64,000 nt of DNA from Massospora cicadina (taxonomy: Eukaryota; Entomophthoromycota; Entomophthoromycetes; Entomophthorales; Entomophthoraceae), in NCBI GenBank assembly GCA_022478985.1, contig JAKSZP010005633.1, positions 26,461 to 90,460 on the forward strand, read 5' to 3'. The notes beneath the pieces were generated by a model. That model did not search any database and had not been told where the DNA came from. It saw only the letters and a program-made list of their open reading frames with translations. Made by a program: the position numbers and the translations under genes. Of the stretch, positions 1 through 11,642 are shown in pieces (within the stretch, counting starts at the first letter, position 1; every line of letters starts with the position of its first letter).

Positions 1-660
1 AACTGGCCTTGTGTTAAGAATTTTTTGATAGAGATTTTATAATGCTAAAATAAAAAACTCCCAAACTCTTTATTACTAGATATATTAGCTTTTATCAAAG
101 GTCTATATTTACAATATAATTTATTTTGGATTTATAGATTACCTTTTTATAACTGGCTTAGCTCAAAATTGGAACCAAGCCATATTGCTTGGCTCATAGC
201 TCTAAACTAAATATTGTATTTGAGTTTAAGAAGTTAAAATGGATATTTTGTTTGATTGAGGATCCCAAACTAAACTGATCAATATATTTAGCAATGGATC
301 CTAAGTTAAAGCATACTTTTCTGTTTAATTTCAAATCCTAAGCTAAGTTGGAGTTAATGTGGGTATATCATCGAACTCTTAACGGCTTAGTATTAGATTT
401 AAGCTAACCTATTGATTGGTCTGAAATTCTTAATGGAGCCAAGCATCAATATTTTTAATTTGACCAAACCCCGCAAAATGTTTTAAACAAGTTAAGCCGC
501 TTCTAATTACCATGCCACACAGGTGCTACCAAGTTAGTCCTAACTATTAGGTTTATGATAACTTGAGCAAACTGTAGCTTTATAATGGTTTGAAAGTTTG
601 CACACCTTTAATATGTATTATAGTATTTCAACTTTCACCAATCATAGAACTTTTGTAACC
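1..660. other. Unassigned AT-rich DNA
   Basis: No gene, RNA or recognisable element end is visible. The stretch is AT-rich with many stops in all frames. It ends where the first family A LTR begins at 661. It is probably older repeat-derived DNA, but no second copy was found in the window. Confidence 0.5.
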
Positions 661-1645
661 TGGCATCTTTGAGCTTCACCCTAGTAGGTGTGAAGCCTCA
701 ACCTTGGGCTCACAATACTTTTACTTATTTAGGCAATTTGAACCTATAGTTATTATCAATTTAATAGTAGCTATTCAATCAGAATTAAGGCCCTAAATTA
801 TTAATCGAAATTTACCTAGCATCAAATGGTGAATAGCGCCAATCACAGTTAATCGAATTTAGGATAAATCACTCCATTTTTGTGCCACTGACTGATAAGA
901 TAGGGAAGAATGCTTGTGCCAAGTTACTGTTTTATCTAATATTAGATCTTATAATTTATAAAGTGTATGATACCTCTATCCACCTCATTAACTACCTCAC
1001 GCCACCTATTATCCCTTTTATCAACTAATCTATATTTCATCTATTGGCTTCCCTATAGCAGATAACGGAGACCACTTAACTGTGTTATCACTATCTCAGT
1101 CCAGCTCTCAAAGATGAATCCTGATCTCATCTAACCCTGAACCTAAAATATGCCTTTACCTCCTACATCTTCTAACTATCTCTAGCTTCACATGTGGTAT
1201 ATGCCTATCTCATGCCATCTAGAATATCTCCTACTTTTATTTTATTTTATTCTTGATTCTATTCTGGTACTAAAGTACCATTTATTTCTCAATAAAGTTC
1301 CGCTTGATCTTTTACATATTTATCGTTTACTTTGGTCTAGTTTATCTAGATTGCCTGCACTATTTGCAGATATTTTCCTCAGCAACAACGCTTACATTGA
1401 GAGATTACCAAGCTCCATCTAAAAATTTTGCCTGTTAGGAATAACAGATTTTTTCTGTTCAATTGAACAGAATTTTACCTCATTGATTCTGATTCTGTCA
1501 AGAGATTTTCCTTGGCGATGCAAAAGCCAAGAGATTTGTCATAAAGAATAAGCAACCTTAAGAATTTTCTTCTGGTGCTACCTACAACTAATAATCGTAT
1601 ATCCTTCAAAGGACCTGCCCTATAAATTTATTGAAAAATCCTATA
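661..1645 (+). repeat. Family A LTR, copy 1 (985 bp)
   Basis: It starts TGGCATC, where other copies have TGTCAGG, and ends near CCTATA, where copy 3 has CCTACA. It contains a degraded terminal palindrome around 670-705, an AATAAAG signal near 1291 and a perfect 20-bp palindrome at 1453-1472 in U5. It aligns with the copies at 9770-11642 and 14740-15824. Confidence 0.7.
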
Positions 1646-3680
1646 ACTGACCTTTCTACCAGGTCTCTTCCAAGTCTACCTGGTGAAGACATACCTTCCA
1701 AGTTGGATAATACCAGTGATAAGAATATGAGTGTACACCCCAGGGTCCACTCAATAAGTCAAGATTCAATATTATGTAATTATATGACCATGCTCAGTCT
1801 TGTGAAAGAGTTGGATAATGTAACTACCACCTTACCTGGATCACAAAATTCTTGATAGAATCTTCAAAACTCAAGGATACACCTATTAATTGGACGTCTA
1901 TCTACCAGAGGATTTGAGCAGATATCAGGGAAATCTGATCTCAAGATAACAAGGTAGCCCTTGAATTAAGTTGTGAGGTTAATGACTCACCTCCCTATCT
2001 TTATATCTTTATGGCGTTTTCCCACTGTAAGGAGCAGATACAACAATTTTGAAGTGAGCAGAATATATCTACTACCATTTCCAAGGACAATTTAGCTTAA
2101 TCCAGCAAAGTGCCTCAGTGCTACTACCTGTTTTCTTAACTAAGAGTCCTGAGTAGAACTTTAGCTTACTACAGCTGACAAATCAGATGTTCCCATTGCT
2201 GATGTTCATGAAAATTTTGAGTTTTTTTATGGCTGAGCTAGAACCACTTGATGAGCCAAATGAAGCAGCTAAAACCCCCAACTGCCTCACACTCTGTTTT
2301 CTGACGCTGAGGCTTACAGCTGATCAACCTTTGTAGATGAACCAAATGATTTGGCACTAGATTCATATTTCTCAGTTAAGTTGACTGAAAATAACAAAAC
2401 TCTCAGGTTAGTGGTGCTGAGTGCTTTTTGAGACTAAATCGCCTTCTTTACACCCTAATTTATTCTCAACATTTCATTTATTTTTTATTGTTTATTTAGT
2501 AATAATAATCTAGATATTTTTTCTGACCTCGGTAACTTAAAACTTATATGATGAGACTAGAATAATTTCAAGGATTCTAAGAAGTTGCCTACTGACCACC
2601 TTATTTAATTCTAATTGAAGCTGGACCAAAAATCTTTGTCATCACCTTCTAGTTATACTGCTAACCAGATGCCTCCTGATCAAAAAATCCTGTCTACCCA
2701 GCAATGTTGCAAATCTCCATATATTGAATGATCTCTGCCATTGAGATAAGTCATCTGTTCAGGAATTACCTTTACCAGCTACATATAAATCTACCTTGAG
2801 ATTTTTAAGTAAGATGCCGAGGTATATACCTTTACTGAATTGTTTCCTTTATTCCTGGTGCTACTTGTAGTTTCAACTGCAGGTGCAATTGAAAATATCT
2901 ATACTACCGCTTTATGCCGCTTTGTTGTCAGAATCATTCTTGCCCCCCATTTCATCATTGCTCAAAATCGGTTGTCCTCAATGCATAATTTATAAGATGA
3001 CTCCACAATTTTCTATATGAAGACTGATCCTGCCTCCAGAATCATAAATAAACTGCCCAGCTGACATTTGAAATTAAGTGAGCCAAAATCAACATTCCTC
3101 ACCCTCCTCAACAGGGTGACTGGTCCAAATATCTCAAACGCTTTCCCTATGCCATTTCAACTTTCAATTTGGATCAGTTCCTCCCATAAAACCTGATGTT
3201 CACAAAATTAAGCTGAATTTGGCACCAATTTATCTGAGCTGACCCAGTGAAAATTGGCTGCCTAAAATCAGCTTGGAGCTCAGGGATCTAGATACCCTGG
3301 CCAAATTTCATAATTTCAAATAACCACAAATCATTTCATTATTTTAGTTTTAAAACTAAACTTCTGGATCTAAATCTTGATGTTATAGCCTAACCCTATT
3401 ACCAAGCCTTCCCTTGCCTACCTCAACTCTCAAGTGGTTGTTACCAACTCTATTGACAAAACATATACCACTTTGAAATTCTAGCACTGAACTCTTTTTG
3501 GAACTATACCTACATTAACTACTTTTATCTTCTCTTCCAGTTCTCCCAACCTGGCGCTGAAACTAAGGTTGCCATTTGTAAGCTGAGTGAACTAACCGAA
3601 CCTTGAGATCCTCATCTCTTCAAGATCAAGTTTTTCCAGGTAAATGACCTTCACAAGATATACTAAACTATTACCAACGG
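1646..3680 (+). pseudogene. Family A internal region, first unit, 5' part
   Basis: This non-LTR sequence matches 11643-13765 along its length. Short open stretches exist, for example 1631-1855 and an acidic stretch near 2220-2270, but stops are frequent and no retroviral-type domain can be recognised. It may once have encoded a structural protein, which is inference. At 3680 it is cut by D1 and resumes at 9628; about 25 bp present in the second unit at this point are missing. Confidence 0.55.
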
Positions 3681-4524
3681 TAAGAAGAGTGTCTGTAACT
3701 CTCCTGTCCCCAGCGTGGTAGTGCTTGGTGCACAGGGCCACCTCCAGGGAACTAGCCATTAGTATGAAAGTTATTAGAGCCCAGCAGAGGGTGCTGGAGC
3801 CATAAAAACTTAAGTAGAGAAGTGCGATACTTATAATAAATAACCCACCAAAAGCGACTCAGTGCATAAGGAGAAAGAGATTAGGCGCCCCAGGTTGGAG
3901 AGAACCTGGGCAAACCAACGGTGCACTAGGGGTAGCCTGATTGTATTTAAAATGGCAAGGTTAATGGAGCGCGAGACCTCCTTGAAGAGGTTCATGCACA
4001 GGATCATCTAAAAAACAAATAAAATGTAAAACGGGACATTTTTATTAGGAAAAGTCGACCAGCAATGAATGTTGGTCACAAAAATAAAATTTAAAGATTG
4101 TCAGGGTAATTTGGGGTCTGCCAAAGTGGTCCTAAGCACTGATTCACCAATAGGCAAACGCTTCCATCCAAATTAGTAGAATAAACTAAAACTGACTTCA
4201 CTCAAATAATTGATTGAAGTTGTATTCTACCCAAATGTGTCATTTCATAAATGGAATGGGTTTTGAACCCCCGTTCCTTAAGCAATTGAATTGAACCATC
4301 ATTGTTAATTGAATAAACCATCCATTTAAACGCCTGGGCTGATGCAAGGGACTGGGCGTTATGCACCTTATTAATACCAACCTGGGCATATTTGGCTTGT
4401 ACCCAGCGTTGGTCTACTGTGTGCTTGAGGTCAGGGAGGGCCTGAAGCTTCACCTTCTGGGCCTCCTGCCACCCAGCCTTATCCTTGTGGTTGGTTCCCA
4501 CTATTATGTCATTTAGCCATGACA
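3679..4524 (-). repeat. D1 3' LTR
   Basis: On the minus strand it begins TGTCATGG (4524 downwards), with inverted partner ATGACA close by, and ends near 3680 with the conserved GAGAGTTACAGACACTC block. A hairpin lies at 4056-4077 next to the poly(A) signal. The purine-rich tract preceding it on the minus strand is at about 4525-4545. Confidence 0.85.
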
Positions 4525-4544
4525 TTACCTTCTCCTCCTGATGG

Positions 4545-5113
4545 GGCTCAACCCCCCTCCAGAACTTGCACTAGGGAAAAGTTCTTGTGGGCCAGGGCCA
4601 ACTTCATTGTGGCAATGGTCAGTTTGGGTTGAGATCCAGCGGCCAGGGGGAAACGCTTATGGAAAGCTTCAATCAGATCTTGGGCATGCACACAGTCACG
4701 TGCTGGTACCCAACTGTTTTCTGCAGCGTCAAAACCCTTCCAAGATACCAGGTACTCAAATCTTCATTTAACACGGCAGGAGGCTACTATTTCATCCACT
4801 TCCCACTCTGGCGCCCCATCCACGAGATAGGCCTCAGGAGTCTCTAGCGGGGACCCTCAAAAAACGTCAATTTGCTCTCATGAGAGACAGAGAAGATCAA
4901 AAACAAAGAAGGAAGATCTAACTGGTATGAGGCATGGCCCACCTTTCTAACAACGCGGCAAGGGCCAATCCTCTTTGGTCCCAGCTTCTTGCATGGCTGC
5001 TTGATAGGGATGTTATGAGCATCAAGAATCACAAGATCCCCTTCCTTGTACTCTGGACCCACTAGGTGCTTACCATCAGCGTTCTCCTTATACACTTGCA
5101 TTGCCGCCTCCAA
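4545..5113 (-). pseudogene. D1 integrase C-terminus and chromodomain
   Basis: The minus strand carries the integrase tail (a basic 'KLGPKRIGP' segment followed by 'YQLDLPS') and then a chromodomain with the landmarks EYLVSWKGF and SWVPARD. In chromoviruses this domain binds methylated histone H3 and steers integration to heterochromatin. The open frame at 4844-5113 covers the integrase tail. The chromodomain follows at about 4600-4840 after a frame disruption. The PPT and 3' LTR follow directly. Confidence 0.75.
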
Positions 5114-5900
5114 ACTTGTGGAAACCCCTGGTGGACCTTCTTGATAGTCTTGGCAAAGTCCACCACCGCTTCAACCTTAGATCCACAGCTGGGCTTCATG
5201 TTAAAGGCGGGGTTAAAGCCATGGTTGGTGAAAAAAGGGGAACAACTGATCGAAGAATGCAAAGTGTTGTGTAACTAAATTGGGCCATAGGAAGGTGAGA
5301 AACCCAATCTGAATGATCCTCAGCGGTGTAATACTGCAGGAACTGTTCCAAGCACTGCTTCACTCGTTCAGTCTGCCCATCTGATTAGAGGTATTAGGCA
5401 GTTGAATGGCAGGGGCGAATCTGAGGAGTCTTACACAACTCTTCCCAAAAGACAAAGGTAAACTGGAAACCCCCATCACTGATAATTTCTTGGGGAACCC
5501 CATGGAGCGCAAACACTTGAGTGACAAAGAGCCTCGCCATCTCAGCCGCGGTTATTGTTATTCTGCAAGGAATAAAGTAGCGCACTTCGTAAAACGGTCC
5601 ACCACCACCATGATGGCATCATAACCATCAGATGCAGGTAACTCCACAATGAAATCAACTAATAAGGATATCCAGAGCCCTTCAACCTTTTGGACTGGTA
5701 CCAACAACCCCGCAGAAGGTTGACATTGGGTTTCATTTGATTGCAGATCAGGCACTCTTTACAATACTGCCTCACCTGAGCAGGCAAGTCCTTCCTATTG
5801 TAGGTGCGTCATATCAACTCCAAGGTCTTTGCTTTCCCAGGATGACCAATGGTGATTCCATCATGATGGTCCCGGATGATTTCCAGGTGCAGTGGTCCAG
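5114..5900 (-). pseudogene. D1 integrase (zinc-binding and catalytic core), frame-broken
   Basis: Read on the minus strand, a zinc-binding region with two cysteines two residues apart (ECLIC) lies at about 5745-5840. It is followed by the catalytic core: the first aspartate lies in the DFIVELPASDGYDA stretch (about 5630-5700) and the second in ISDGG (about 5480). The third acidic position, near 5360, is in the wrong frame. Several frameshifts separate the pieces (5558-5755, 5394-5585, 5062-5262). The enzyme would have inserted the cDNA; it is not functional as it stands. Confidence 0.75.
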
Positions 5901-5970
5901 CAGAAACCCATAGGCGCCCCTGAAACCACACCATCTCATCCTTTTCGTGATAAACCCTGGATAGATCTTC

Positions 5971-7893
5971 TTAATTAAAAGCGCTCTTCGCAAGTGCCAT
6001 AGTATATTTGGCTGATAATGGCTGAGAAAGGACTACCTTTCTGAACATACTGTATTCCTCCGCATTTTCCAGAGGGGCAAGTGCTGGCCCGCTGGCCAGT
6101 AGAGAGGGAAGTTGGGACACAATTTTATTTGGCAGAATCATCAACTGTGTGTTATGAACTTCTACCTCCTTGAGATCAGGCGCTAAAGCAGGGTTGCGGC
6201 TCAAAGCATCTGCCAACCCATTTTCCTTGCCCTTGGTGAACTCATAAGAAAATGCGAATTGGGCAAGGATCTCATGCCAACAGGTCTGCTGTGGGGTTAG
6301 GACATGAGGAGCGCGGTAGTACAGCAAGGCACGGTGGTCTGTACATACCCAGAAAGGTTGGTATGAGCCATGCAAGTGGTGACGCCAATAAGTCAGAGCC
6401 TCCACTTCTGCCATTAACTCTTTGTCATAAATGGCATAATTTAACTTAGGCAAAGACGTTTTCCTAGAAAAATATCCCACCGGATGCTCTATACCATCTT
6501 CACCTACTTGTAACAAGGCAGCCGCTATGGCGAAGTTGGAGGCATCAGTAGACACAATGAACCCCTTTGCAGGGTCAACATGGCGAAGGATGGATGTGGA
6601 TAACAAGGTGCACTTCACCGCTTGGAAAGCATCCTCCAAAATGGGGGACCACTGAAGCACTTTTGCACCGCTAGCCTTATATAAGGGTGCTGCTACCTCG
6701 GAAAGATTGGGCGTGAACTTCTTGAGGAACATACATGTCCCCAAAAAGCTTCTCAATTCCTTGACTGAGGTGGGGGTGGGCCACTCAAAAATAGCCTTCT
6801 CCTTGTCTGGAGTTATCATGTGTCCTTGGTCAAACATGACGTTGCCCAGAAAAGTGACCTGGGACTTGAAAAATTCACACTTGCTAATCTTCAGCATAAG
6901 GCTGGCTGCCTTTAACCTCTCCACAACTTGCTAAAGGTTTAATGCATGGGACTCATGATCAGGGGAAAACACCAGGATATCATCCATGTAGGCAACCGCG
7001 CATACCCCTAACAAGTCCCCCAACGCTGCATCAATGCGGCGTTGAAAGATAGCAGGGGCATTCTTAAGCCCAAAATGCATGACCCAAAACTGGAAAATCC
7101 CTTTTCTGGTACAGAAGGCGGTTAGCCACTCTTGTCCATTTTTAATCCAAATCTGATTAAACGCATTAAGGCAATCCAGCTTGGAAAAGACTTTAGCCTT
7201 ATTCACATAGCGCGCAATCTGAGAATCCAAAGGGATGGGATGTAGATCTGGTACTGTGACATTGTTGAGGTTCCCATAGTCTACACAAGGACGTAAAGTT
7301 ACATCCGCCTGATCAACAAAGAGAAGTGGGGAGCAAACAGGGAAGGTACGCTGAAAAATCGCGCCTTTGGCTAACTGCTCCTTCACCCACACATCTAACG
7401 CCTCTTCCTCCTGAACAGTCAATGGGTAAATGGGGGATGATATCCGCACCAGATCCAAAGTGAGCTTGAACTCACAATTGTACTCAGAATGATCAGTTAG
7501 TGAGTTAGCAGATGTGGCATCAAAAGAAGATTCAAAACCCTTCAAACAAGAGGGTAGGGGAACCTCCACGGTGGGCTTCCGCATAGAGGCAAGACTAAGA
7601 GTGTGAAGGTGGGGCCAGTGGGGCAATTTTCCCTGGGCGTTATCCTCTGACAAAGGAACAACTAATGTGTGACCATTCTTTACTGTTAAGGATAGGGTAT
7701 TCTCTTTCAGGTTAGTCCTAAAGTCAAACTTCCGCCACCACTCCACACCCAAAATGATAGGGTACAAGAGGTTTTTGATAGCTTGGAAGTAATCAGACAA
7801 GTGGTACTTGCCAACCTGATAGTCCACTGTCCCAATGATCTTCTGAGTGGGAATGCCCTGGGACGCCCCTCCCCTAACCATATCACCTGACAA
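5971..7893 (-). pseudogene. D1 reverse transcriptase and RNase H, one in-frame stop
   Basis: This 641-codon reading frame on the minus strand is interrupted only by a TAG at 6931-6933, in a position where a CAA/CAG-like codon is expected. The N-terminal part follows the protease. The RT has its LRPCVDYGNLN block at about 7265-7295 and the YMDD active site at 6979-6990. RNase H follows with a STDAS motif (about 6540-6560), and the ADALSRNP boundary lies near 6180-6210. The two open halves, 6931-7893 and 5971-6924, are in the same frame. It would copy element RNA to DNA. A single nonsense change makes this the youngest-looking pol in the window. Confidence 0.88.
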
Positions 7894-8290
7894 CTAACAC
7901 AGCCCAAGGTAGTCGGCTAGGCTCTGGTGCTTAAAGTTTTCAGTGGTGCCAGTATCCACCAGAATAGTGGTGCTGAGTTTCCCTAAAGGGGAAGAAAAGA
8001 TCGCAGTTAGTAGAAAATATCCAGAATGGTAAATTTTTTAAAGCAGAAAATTCCAGTAAATCACCACCAAACTCTTCATCTGGCATTAACATGTCACCCT
8101 GGTATGTGTTTGAATTAAAAAATGGAGAGGGATATTTGGCCACTCTTACTACTGAGGCCACATATCCTACCATATCTTCAGCAGGGGCATAAACAGTTTC
8201 ATATTGTAAATGCAGTTTCTTTTCAACTTTCTGAGTGCTGTGAATCGTGGAAGAGGTCAAACGGGGATTTTCTGGGGTGATTTCATACAC
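7894..8290 (-). pseudogene. D1 Gag C-terminal region and aspartic protease
   Basis: The minus strand encodes the YAPAEDMVGYVASVVRVAKY segment, conserved in all three D elements, at about 8130-8200. The retropepsin active site LVDTG follows at 7949-7963, with intact DTG. The protease flap region runs into the frame that starts at 7893, after a frameshift. The protease would mature the Gag-Pol polyprotein. Confidence 0.7.
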
Positions 8291-8756
8291 AGGAATAGTT
8301 TCTGTATCTGAGCCATGAGAGTGTAATTATGGTTCAGAGGTATACATAGTGTTATATTATAAAACGTGTTTTTAGATGCAGACAACCCTATTCCCATAAC
8401 AGCAATAGAATGCCCGATGGTATCCAAGGCCAACACCCCCAGGCCCATCTGCGCCAATTCCGCTGGTATTGTCTGAATGCGCTGTTAAAGTAAAACCCAT
8501 TTATTTAAATTGAATTTGGTAACATCGGTGGAAAGTCATGGAAATCATGACTTTTGGACCTAGAAGCATCCATATCCATCAGGTATGAGCACAAAGGGTG
8601 GGTACTTTCCAGTTGGAGGCAGCCATAATAATGCCAAAATGCTCCATCCTTTGGGAAAAAGAGGAAACAGCGATGCAGCTGACCACAGCCAAAGCCCACA
8701 GCTGGCACCCACTGTTTACGCTCTAGAAAAGTCCCACACAGAAAAAGTTTGTGCAC
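8291..8756 (-). pseudogene. D1 5' coding segment (Gag-like, no CCHC)
   Basis: Frames 8505-8756 and 8257-8457 on the minus strand match the same place in D2 and D3. They include a hydrophobic GLGVLALD block near 8430 and an acidic 'MDMDAS' segment near 8570. No CCHC zinc knuckle is visible. By position this is the Gag region. It is short for a Ty3/gypsy Gag, and the assignment is inferred from position and cross-copy conservation. Confidence 0.5.
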
Positions 8757-8759
8757 ATA

Positions 8760-8782
8760 AGATAAAGTTGTTGGTCGAAAAA
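8760..8782 (-). promoter_or_regulatory. D1 primer-binding region (candidate self-priming)
   Basis: The bases just inside the 5' LTR do not begin with TGG. The core TCGACCAACAA (minus strand) can pair with TTGTTGGTTGA in the LTR hairpin arm (plus-strand 9157-9168), with one G-U pair. D2 has the same relation with nine exact bases. Confidence 0.55.
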
Positions 8783-9627
8783 TGTAATGAGAGTGTCTAT
8801 AACTCTCCTGTTTTCAGCATGGTAGTGCTTGGTGCACAGGGCCAACGCAAGGGAACTAGTCATTAGAACCAAAGCTACTAGAGCCCAACAGAGGGTGCTG
8901 GAGCAATAATAACTAAAGCAAAGGAGTGCGATAAATAACCAACCAAAAGCGATGCAATGCACAAAAAGAGAAGGGATAAACGTCCCAGGTTGGAGGGTAC
9001 CTGGGCAAACCAACGGTGCACTAGGGGATAATCTCATCATATTTAAAATGGAGTTGTTAATGTAGTACAAGGCCATCTCAAAGGGGTCTGCACACAGGAT
9101 TGTCCAAAATAACAATTAATAAAAAATTGTAAAAATGGGGAAGTTTATTGTGTAAAGTCAACCAACAAGGAATGTTGGTCGCAAAAATCAAATTTAAGCT
9201 TTTTCAGGGTAATTTGGGGTCTGCCAAAGTGGTCCCAAGCATTAATTTGCCAATAGGCAAACACTACCATCCGAATTGGTAGAATACACCAAAACTGACT
9301 TCACTTGAGTAATTGATTGATGTTGTATCTGACCCAAACATGTAATTTCATAAATGGAACATGTTTCAAAACCTTGTTCCTCAATAAACTGAATTGAGCC
9401 ATCCTCATTAATTGAATAGACCGTCCATTTTAACACCTGGGCTGATGCAAGGGGCTGGGCGTTAGGCACCTCAATAGTACTAACTTGGGCATAATTGGCT
9501 TGTACCCAGCGTTGGTCTACTGTGTGCTTGAGGTCAGGGAGGGCCTGAAGCTTCACCTTCTGGGCCTCCTGCCACCCAGCCTTATCCTTGGGGTTGGTGC
9601 CCACTATCATGTCATTTAACCATGACA
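8783..9627 (-). repeat. D1 5' LTR (845 bp)
   Basis: On the minus strand it begins TGTCATGG at 9627 and ends TTACA at 8783. It contains the hairpin ACCAACA/TGTTGGT at 9161-9179, directly upstream of AATAAA (about 9145-9150). By eye over the aligned start it differs from the 3' LTR at only a few positions in 60 bases. Confidence 0.85.
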
Positions 9628-9769
9628 CAACCTTTACTCACCAAGCCTATTTTAACCCAACTACCTTGGGTTATCACTGCCATCCCAACTTGGGTAGTTT
9701 GGGGCCCTACTGAGACTGGCTGATCCTGGAAAAATCCTTACCACCCCAGTCAAGGCTTGGTGGGGGCAT
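9628..9769 (+). other. Family A internal 3' tail with polypurine tract, first unit
   Basis: The family A internal sequence resumes after D1 and matches 13725-13760 plus 14640-14739. It ends with the purine-rich GGTGGGGG (about 9759-9766), directly followed by the TGTCAGG start of the next LTR, as expected of a plus-strand priming tract. Confidence 0.65.
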
Positions 9770-9815
9770 TGTCAGGCTTTGCCCTAGTTGGTGTGAAGCC
9801 TAAACTAGGGCTTAT

Positions 9816-10721
9816 TGTCACAGGCGGGGATCCCAGACCCCATCCGTTTCATCCTGGAAATGCCCATGCGGCGGCATTCCAGGTGGGCAACCTAACCAGA
9901 CAGACTTTGGCACAGGCGAGGCTAACCTTTTCTCATCAAATCTCAGAAATGCCCACGTGGCAGCAAACAGAGTGATGAGGCCGGACTGTCACTAATATGA
10001 GGTCCCCTATCACAAACCCAAACCTGAAAATATCAGGTAAGTGAGGCGCAACACCTTGAAAGAACTTTATTTTTATTTTAAAAATAATAAAAGACTGAAC
10101 CGGAGGGGACCAAGGCCAAGACTTAGAATTCCAACTTGGAATTTGAGAAGGTCAGGTTCAACTTTTATAAAGTCACTTCCGAGGAGCCTCTCCAATTCAT
10201 TCCTTAAGCCTGCCAAGCTTAAGGAATGGTCGGAGCAGCTCAGCCCAGCCCTCCAAGTCTGACCACCCACTCCACCATACCCAACAATTCTGATTGGTTC
10301 AGTTTGAATTAACTGAACGAACCAATCAGAATGTAACATTCAGAAATTCATCCTTTCAGATGATTTCTATTCATTACACTTACAATAATTTAATTATTAA
10401 GGCAAATTTAGTTTTATTTAAGAAGGGCCAAGCTTCAGACAAATATACCACACCAATAGGAGGGATATGGAGTGAGGAGAAAAAAAATATAGGAATGGAG
10501 GACAAAACCCAAGTACTGGGGCTAAAACCTTCCTGTGCATGTTCTGATAGGCCAGGATTACATGTCTAACTTCATTAATTCACTTGGTCATACCAAGGCA
10601 TGGTGCACAAATCCACATGTATTGCTATCCTCTTGGCAAAGAAATACAAATTCTGCCATGATGGGATTCAAAACTGCATTGTGAGGGGTGATAACAGGAC
10701 GCCCATAACACTATGCCAGCA
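9816..10721. mobile_element. Insert in LTR copy 2, mosaic, right part matches repeat R2
   Basis: The family A LTR sequence is interrupted between these points. The insert opens TGTCACAGG and closes near CCAGCA, so it may be an LTR-like unit. The left 600 bp, including GC-rich 9816-10000, have no second copy in the window. From about 10420 onwards it matches the 3' parts of R2 at 20680-20945 and 41590-42905. A clear target duplication is not visible. Confidence 0.4.
10287..10332. repeat. Long imperfect hairpin (18-bp stem)
   Basis: Outer arms ATTCTGATTG (10287-10296) and CAATCAGAAT (10323-10332) are perfect inverses. So are inner arms GTTCAGTT (10297-10304) and AACTGAAC (10311-10318), around a 6-base loop. 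Only a GAAC bulge (10319-10322) breaks the stem. No family copy was found. Confidence 0.8.
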
Positions 10722-11642
10722 CCCACTTTTAGGCAATTCTAGCCTATACTTATTATTAATTTAACAATAGCTATTTAATCAAGATTAAGGCCATACATTA
10801 GTAATCTCAATTTACATAGCATCAAATGGACAGTAATGCTAAGTTCACAGTTAAACGAATTCTTGTAAATTACCCCATTTTGCACCACTGACTGAGAAGC
10901 TAGTGAAGAATGCCCAAGATGAGCTACTATTTTATCCTGATATTAGGCCTTGGAATTTATTCAGTGTTTGACTCTCTGCCCATTTCATTAACTATCTCAC
11001 GCCACCTATTATGCCTTATATCACCTATTCTAACTTTATATCTGTTAGCTTCCCTATAGCAGATAATAGAGACCGCACAACTGTGTAACCATTATCTCAG
11101 TCCAGCTCTCAAAATGAAGCCTGATCTCCTCTAACCCAGAACCTAAACTGTTCCTTTACCTCCTACATCTTCTAATCTATCTCTAGCTTCACATGTGGTA
11201 TATGTCTATCTTTCACCATCTGGAATATCCCCAATTTATTTATTTTATTATTCTATTCTGGACTATTTAAGGTACTATTTATTTTCTCAATAAAGCTACG
11301 CTTGGTCTAATACATCTTTCATCTTTTACTTTTGTCTAATTTATCTAAAGATTGCCTTCACTAATTGCAGAGATTTTTTTCATTAATGCCACTTATGTTG
11401 AGAGATTGCCTAGCTGTCTGGAGATTTTGCCATTAGAATAACCGATTTTTCCTGTTCAATTGAACAGAGCTTAACCTCATTGATTCTGATTCTGTCAAGA
11501 GATTTTCCTTGGCGATGTGAAAGCCAAGAGATTTGCCATAAATAATAAGCAACCCTAAGAATTTTCTGCTGGTGCTACCTACAACTAATAATCGTATATC
11601 CTTCAAAGGACCTGCCCTATAAATTTAATGAAAAATCCTATA

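Larger units (their letters stand above)
3681..9627 (-). mobile_element. D1: chromodomain Ty3/gypsy retrotransposon, nearly complete
   Basis: This minus-strand element of about 5.9 kb has two LTRs (5' LTR 8783-9627, 3' LTR 3679-4524). Its internal region of about 4.3 kb codes, in order, for a short Gag-like segment, aspartic protease, reverse transcriptase, RNase H, integrase and a C-terminal chromodomain. It lies inside the family A internal region, whose sequence continues on both sides. It is the best preserved D copy: RT and RNase H form one long frame broken by a single stop. A clean target duplication is not visible; CCAAC and CAACC flank the ends. The domain order and chromodomain fit chromoviruses, and the priming region suggests the Tf1/sushi type. 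Confidence 0.85.
9770..11642 (+). repeat. Family A LTR, copy 2, shared by both units, split by an insert
   Basis: The LTR starts TGTCAGG at 9770, runs to about 9815, and resumes at about 10722 to end near 11642. It has the GGTGTGAAGCC arm of the terminal palindrome at about 9790-9800, and the U5 palindrome CTGTTCAATTGAACAG at 11452-11467. It serves as 3' LTR of the first unit and 5' LTR of the second. Confidence 0.65.

Noticed and set aside
3679..3683. Exact target duplication for D1
   Set aside because: CCAAC on the left and CAACC on the right do not line up at the canonical ends, and about 25 bases of the target are missing, so I do not claim a duplication.
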